Shown here piece after piece: positions 60,151-64,000 of a DNA stretch of 64,000 bases; the first letter of the stretch is position 1, and each line of letters begins with the position of its first letter. The stretch comes from Myxococcales bacterium. Its GTDB lineage: Bacteria > Myxococcota > Polyangia > Nannocystales > Nannocystaceae. Made by a program: the position numbers and the translations under genes. The notes below the pieces were generated by a model. The model saw nothing but the letters and a program-made list of their open reading frames with translations. It did not search any database and was not told the origin of the DNA. The DNA lies in NCBI GenBank assembly GCA_016793465.1, contig JAEUJW010000080.1, forward strand, positions 62,001 to 126,000. The letters run 5' to 3'.

Positions 60151-61359
60151 TCACGGCGTCGGCAGGGTGCCGGAGGGTTGGCCGCGGCACCCGTCGGCGA
60201 AGCGCTGGATCGCCACGGGCAGCTCCTCGAGCGAGAGCACCTGGTCGACCACGCCGGCGTCGATCGCCGAGGCGGGCATGCCGGGCATGACCGCCGTGCG
60301 TGGGTCCTCGGCGAACACGGTGGCGCCGACGCGGCGCGCCAGCTCGGCGCCCTCGCGGCCGTCGGAGCCCATGCCGGTGAGGATGAGGGCGCAGAACTTG
60401 GAGCCGAAGGCGTCGGCGGCGGTCTTGAACAGGAGATCGCCGGACGGGACGATGGTCGCGCCGGGGCGCGGGGGTCTGACGCGCACGCGGGGCACCGCGG
60501 GCTCGGGGCGGGCGCCGCTGTCGCTGCCGGTCGAGGTCGGACGCGCGGCCATCTCGACCTCGATGTTGGCGGCGCCGGGGGCGATGTAGACGACGCCGGC
60601 GCGGAGCACCTGGGCGTCGCTGGCCTCGACGACCTGGAAGGCGCAGATCTTGTCGAGGCGGGCGGCGAACGCCCGGGTGAAGCGGGCGGGCATGTGTTGG
60701 GCCACGAGGATCGCCAGCGGCAGGCCCTGGGGCAGCGCGCACAGCAATTGCTGGATCGCGGGCGGTCCGCCGGTCGAGGCGGCGATGCCGAGGATGCCGC
60801 GCAGCGGGGTGCCCATGACCGCGGAGATCTCGAAGCGTCCGCTGTCGAAGGCGGCGACCTCGCCGGTGGTCCGCTCGAGGCGCTGCTCGACCAGGGCCTG
60901 GGCGCGGGCCAGCAGGCGGACCACGCTGAGGCGGCGGACCACGCGGATCTTGGCGAGCAGGTCGTCCTGGATGGCGCGCAGGTCGGGGCCGATGTGGCGG
61001 CCGGGCTTGGCGATGAAGTCCATGGCGCCGAGCTCGAGCGCGCGGAACACGTTGTCGCGTTCGCTGTGGCTCGAGATGACGATGACCGGCAGCGGGCGCT
61101 TGCTCATCAGCAGGCGGAGGAACGCGAAGCCGTCCATCTCCGGCATCTCGAGGTCGAGGGTGATGACGTCGGGCACGAGGTCGAAGGCCTGGCGCAGGGC
61201 CTCCTTGCCGTTGCTCGCGCGGCCGATGACCTCGACGAGCGGGTCGGCCTCGAGCATGGCGGTGATCGTCTGGCGGTTGTAGGCCGAGTCGTCGACGACC
61301 AGCACCTTGAGCTTCTGGTTCGGTGCGCGTGGCGCGAGCTCGGGCGGTTCCGTGGTCAT
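60151..61359 (-). CDS. cheB: CheB chemotaxis methylesterase
   Basis: A 402-aa protein-glutamate methylesterase/deamidase that resets chemoreceptors. The receiver domain has VLVVDDSAYNRQTI and ITLDLEMPEMDGF (phospho-Asp), SSHSERDNVF and GAMDFIAKP. The linker is about 50 residues. The esterase domain has GIAASTGGPPAI (Ser), VAQHMPARFT (His) and LTGMGSDGREGA (Asp). ATG 61359 is chosen over an upstream ATG at 61392 since the receiver starts soon after. Between cheR and this gene lies a 15-bp tandem repeat. No CheA, CheW or receptor is in the window. Confidence 0.93.
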   Translation of the reverse strand: MTTEPPELAPRAPNQKLKVLVVDDSAYNRQTITAMLEADPLVEVIGRASNGKEALRQAFDLVPDVITLDLEMPEMDGFAFLRLLMSKRPLPVIVISSHSERDNVFRALELGAMDFIAKPGRHIGPDLRAIQDDLLAKIRVVRRLSVVRLLARAQALVEQRLERTTGEVAAFDSGRFEISAVMGTPLRGILGIAASTGGPPAIQQLLCALPQGLPLAILVAQHMPARFTRAFAARLDKICAFQVVEASDAQVLRAGVVYIAPGAANIEVEMAARPTSTGSDSGARPEPAVPRVRVRPPRPGATIVPSGDLLFKTAADAFGSKFCALILTGMGSDGREGAELARRVGATVFAEDPRTAVMPGMPASAIDAGVVDQVLSLEELPVAIQRFADGCRGQPSGTLPTP

Positions 61360-61383
61360 GAGCGCGAGGCGGTCAACGAGGTC

Positions 61384-61444
61384 GACGATCAAAGGGAGCG
61401 ACGATCAAAGAGGCGACGATCAAAGGGGCGACGATCAAGGGGGC
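61384..61444. repeat. Tandem repeat, four units of about 15 bp
   Basis: Units GACGATCAAAGGGAGC, GACGATCAAAGAGGC, GACGATCAAAGGGGC and GACGATCAAGGGGGC run head to tail. The array fills the space between cheR and cheB; the cheR TGA lies in the last unit and every unit carries an equivalent TTGATC on the minus strand. Confidence 0.85.
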
Positions 61445-62343
61445 CTACGGTAGACGAGGTCGCTGTCGAGGTGGACGAGGTCGAAGCGGGTGGTGATGTT
61501 GAGGAGGCTCTCGGAGTGGCCGAGGAGGAGGTAGCCGCCGGGGGCGAGGGCGTCGAAGAAGCCCTCGACGACGCGGTGGCGGGCCTGTCCTGATAAATAC
61601 ATCAGGACGTTGCGGCAGAAAATCGCGGCGAAGCGGCCGCCGCCGGGGGGACGCGGGTAACGGGCCACGTCCATCAGGTTCAGGCGGACGAAGCTGCACA
61701 TGCGGCGGATCGGCGGGGCGACGCGCCACTGCGTGGCGGGGCCGCCGGCGGGCAGCGGCTCGAAGTGGCGGTCTCGCACCTCGTCGGGGGTGGTGCGGAA
61801 GCTGGCCGGGCCGTAGGTCGCCTGCTCGGCGACGGCGAGGACCTTGGGGCTGATGTCGGAGCCGAGCACGTACGGCGGGACGGGCGCGGCGAGCACGGAC
61901 GGCGGTGCGGCTTCGGCCAGCAGCATGGCGATCGTGTAGGCCTCCTCGCCGGTCGAGCAGCCGGCGCTCCACACCGCGAGCGGGCGGCGGGCGGCGAGCA
62001 GGTCCGGGACGATCTCCGCGCGGAAGGCGTCGAGCTGGAACTGCTCGCGGAAGAAGTACGTCTCGTGGGTGGTGATGCGCTCGACGCACTCCTCGAGCTC
62101 GGCGGCGGCGTCGAGGTCGTAGCAGAGGTGGTGGTAGTACTCGAGGAAGCTGGCCAGCGAGAGCGCGTCGAGGCGGGGCTGCAGGCGGCGCTCGAGCAGG
62201 AAGCCGGCGTCGCTGCCGAGGCTGATGCCGCAGTGCTCGAGGATCAGCTCCTGCAGGAGGCGGGTCTCCTCGGGGGTGATGCGCGCGCGTGCGCCGTCGG
62301 GCTTGGAGCGCGGGGCCGGGGCGCGCTCGCCGGGGTCCTTCAA
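61435..62343 (-). CDS. cheR: CheR chemotaxis methyltransferase
   Basis: A 302-aa enzyme that methylates receptor glutamates with SAM. The N-terminal helical domain (LLQELILEHCGISLGSDAGF) is followed by ERITTHETYFFREQFQLDAF, SAGCSTGEEAYTIAMLL (SAM site), GSDISPKVLAVAEQATYG, CRNVLMYL and LLLGHSESL, all standard CheR. The start is TTG 62343, which overlaps the HEAT gene stop (TTGA); no ATG or GTG fits. MYLSGQ uses TAT-TTA-TCA-GGA-CAG, a rare-codon run. Confidence 0.92.
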   Translation of the reverse strand: MKDPGERAPAPRSKPDGARARITPEETRLLQELILEHCGISLGSDAGFLLERRLQPRLDALSLASFLEYYHHLCYDLDAAAELEECVERITTHETYFFREQFQLDAFRAEIVPDLLAARRPLAVWSAGCSTGEEAYTIAMLLAEAAPPSVLAAPVPPYVLGSDISPKVLAVAEQATYGPASFRTTPDEVRDRHFEPLPAGGPATQWRVAPPIRRMCSFVRLNLMDVARYPRPPGGGRFAAIFCRNVLMYLSGQARHRVVEGFFDALAPGGYLLLGHSESLLNITTRFDLVHLDSDLVYRRPP

Positions 62344-64000
62344 AGCGGGCGCTCCGCGCTGTTGGCGGCGGCGAGGCCCTCGAGGCGGCCGACGGCGCCG
62401 GTGAGCACCTGGCGCACGAGCGGGTCGGGCTCGACGGCGGCGACGCGGCGCAGGGGCGGCAGGGCGGTCAGGTCGCCGCGCTCGGCGAGCACCTCGGCGG
62501 CGGCCCAGCGCACGTCCCAGCGGTCGTGCTCGAGCAGGCCGAGCACGGCGGCGGTGGCCCGGTGGGCCGGGTAGCGGACGAGCCCGCGGGCGGCGGCCTT
62601 GGCGACCTCGTGGTCGGCGGAGCGGCACAGGCTCATGAGCATGGTGAGGTCGAGGTCGGAGCCGGAGCGGCCGAGGCCGGCGATGGCCTGGATGACGACC
62701 GCGGGGGCGCCGTCGGCGAGCACGACCTCGCGGAGGCGGCCGAGGGCGGCGGGGTTGTCGAGGGCGACGAGGGCCTGCACGGCGGCGGCGCGCACGCTGG
62801 GGGTGTCGTCGGCGGTGGCGACGAGCAGGGCGTGCACGGCCGCGGCGGCGCCGAGCTGGCCGAGGCTGCGGGCCGCGGCGGCGCGCACGCTGGGCTCGGG
62901 GTCGCCGAGGGCGAGGCAGAGCGCCATCACGCCCTCGTGCTCGCCGTCGGAGAGGCCGGCGGGGATGTGGCCGAGGGCGCGGGCGGCGACCACGCGGACG
63001 GTGGGCTCGTGGCCGCCGAGGAGGGCCACGAGCGGGGGCACGTAGCGCGGGCCGCCGGTGCGGCCGAGCACGCCGAGCAGGCGACAGAGGTTGCGGGCGC
63101 GCGCGCCGGTGGCGGCGGCGGCGTTGCGCAGGAGCAGCTGGATCGCGGGGGTGTGGGGGCCCTCGCGCTGGGCCACGGCGGCGAGGGCGGCCGCGGCGGC
63201 CTCGCCGAGCGGGCCGTCGTCGTCGAGGGCGCGGGCCAGGGGGGCGAGCACCGAGCCGTCGCCGACGCGGCCGAGGGCGGCCGCGGCGACGCAGGCGGTG
63301 GCCGTCTCGGGGTAGTCGAGGCCGGCGACGAGCGAGGCGAGCAGGGCCGGCGGGGCGGTGATGTCGGGCGAGAGGGCGCCGACCAGCACGAAGAAGTCGC
63401 CGAGCAGGTGGCCCTGGGTGTCGGGCGCGGGCACGAGCTCGACGAGCGCGGGCACGGCGGCGGCGCCGAGGGTGGCCACGAAGCCGGCGGCCCGGTCGCG
63501 CACGACCGGGTCCGACATGGCCGGGAGGACATGTCTCAAGGCGCCGGTGTCGCGGATCATGCGGCACAGCTCGAGGGCGGCGATCTTGACCTCGGTCTGG
63601 CGGTGCTCGACGAGCTCGCGCTGGCGCTGGCGCAGCACGTCGTCGACGGTCGAGACCAGCGCGGCGGCGACGGCGTCGGGCAGGCCCTGGTCGACGAGCG
63701 CGGCGTCGAGGGTGACGAGGGCCACGGCCGCGGCGGCGCGGACCCCGGGCATGCTGTCGCGCAGCAGGGCGACGAGCAGGGTCAGCGACTCGGGCGAGGC
63801 GGAGTGGCCGAGCAGCGAGGTGGCGGCGCGGCGGGTCACGGCGTTGTCGACCAGCGGGAGCAGGGTGTCGACCGAGAGCGCGGCGCCGATGGTGCGCAGC
63901 GCGTCGAGGGCGAACAGCTGCAGCATGTCGTTGCCGCCGACGAGGGCGTCCTTCAGGGCGCCCTCGGCCGCGGGCCCGCCGATCGCGCCGAGGGCGGCGG
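62340..64000 (-). CDS. HEAT-repeat protein, start outside the window
   Basis: At least 552 residues in frame, open at the window edge; an internal ATG at 63926 is not the start, as the repeat pattern (GAIGGPAAEGALKDALVGGN) continues upstream of it. The whole visible part is HEAT or PBS-lyase-like helical pairs with LRTIGA, AAAALGRVG, AARALGHIP, AARSLGQLGAAAAVHALL and so on. Such scaffolds mediate protein contacts. Its stop overlaps the cheR TTG, so it is part of the che transcript, and it may connect this pathway to an unknown partner, by inference. Confidence 0.85.
   Translation of the reverse strand, partial: AALGAIGGPAAEGALKDALVGGNDMLQLFALDALRTIGAALSVDTLLPLVDNAVTRRAATSLLGHSASPESLTLLVALLRDSMPGVRAAAAVALVTLDAALVDQGLPDAVAAALVSTVDDVLRQRQRELVEHRQTEVKIAALELCRMIRDTGALRHVLPAMSDPVVRDRAAGFVATLGAAAVPALVELVPAPDTQGHLLGDFFVLVGALSPDITAPPALLASLVAGLDYPETATACVAAAALGRVGDGSVLAPLARALDDDGPLGEAAAAALAAVAQREGPHTPAIQLLLRNAAAATGARARNLCRLLGVLGRTGGPRYVPPLVALLGGHEPTVRVVAARALGHIPAGLSDGEHEGVMALCLALGDPEPSVRAAAARSLGQLGAAAAVHALLVATADDTPSVRAAAVQALVALDNPAALGRLREVVLADGAPAVVIQAIAGLGRSGSDLDLTMLMSLCRSADHEVAKAAARGLVRYPAHRATAAVLGLLEHDRWDVRWAAAEVLAERGDLTALPPLRRVAAVEPDPLVRQVLTGAVGRLEGLAAANSAERPL

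Noticed and set aside
61435..63567. One 710-codon minus-strand frame joining cheR with an Arg/Pro-rich upstream half
   Set aside because: The part before TTG 62343 overlaps the HEAT-repeat gene and is a shadow of it.

Overview
The window is very GC-rich (roughly 70-75% by eye, third codon positions almost always G or C). It is packed with outer-surface lipoproteins built from myxobacterial cysteine-rich repeats (CGDG...CDDGN type), MopE-like DCDD repeats and an IgGFc-binding-like domain. That combination, with many GTG/TTG starts, points to a myxobacterium, most likely a Nannocystis-like member of the Nannocystaceae. The assignment comes from protein style, not from rRNA. No rRNA, tRNA or CRISPR array was seen.

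Layout. 1-4.4 kb: cut methyltransferase, a coupled GNAT-like/oxygenase-like pair, a membrane adenylate cyclase. 4.6-9.0 kb: parC-parE. 9.2-10.3 kb: cysC and infA. 10.4-24.6 kb: accessory surface region (two Cys-repeat lipoproteins, one ending in a D8C-like domain and one in a fibrinogen-like segment; a TPR/PEGA-like membrane protein; a 795-aa membrane protein followed by a small protein and an HTTM protein; OmpA/TSP3 protein; MopE-like lipoprotein). 24.7-28.2 kb: EEP hydrolase, Leu/Phe/Val dehydrogenase-like enzyme, an orphan MCE protein. 28.2-33.4 kb: a gene remnant, a two-gene ABC-ATPase/TOPRIM-like pair, a frameshifted lipoprotein, and an MmeI-type DNA methyltransferase without its nuclease (candidate defence patch). 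33.4-48.4 kb: radical SAM protein, DnaJ-like protein, twin propeller lipoproteins, lipA, extensin-like and M23 cell-wall proteins, xerC, tldE, tldD, rpmE2, rpsN. 48.5-57.4 kb: rluB, lipoprotein, scpB, scpA, site-2 protease, MFS. 57.7-64 kb: xerD with a GAF protein and response regulator, then cheB, cheR and a HEAT-repeat protein running off the edge.

Three signals run across the window. First, a 16-bp palindrome family (consensus CTGTCCC-N2-GGGACAG) occurs about 32 times, in gaps and also inside genes. In three unrelated proteins (HTTM, RluB, ScpB) it has multiplied and become a low-complexity protein repeat, read in different frames and orientations. Second, at least nine genes carry a TAnnnT -10-like hexamer only 6-9 nt before the start codon, implying common leaderless transcription. 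Third, short runs of AT-ending rare codons (TTA, ATA, AAA, AGA, AAT) interrupt otherwise GC3-saturated conserved genes.

Gene cooperation: scpA-scpB, S2P and rluB form a widely conserved chromosome-segregation neighbourhood; tldD-tldE form one protease; parC-parE one topoisomerase; cheR-cheB an adaptation pair; rpsN-rpmE2 a zinc-independent ribosomal protein pair.
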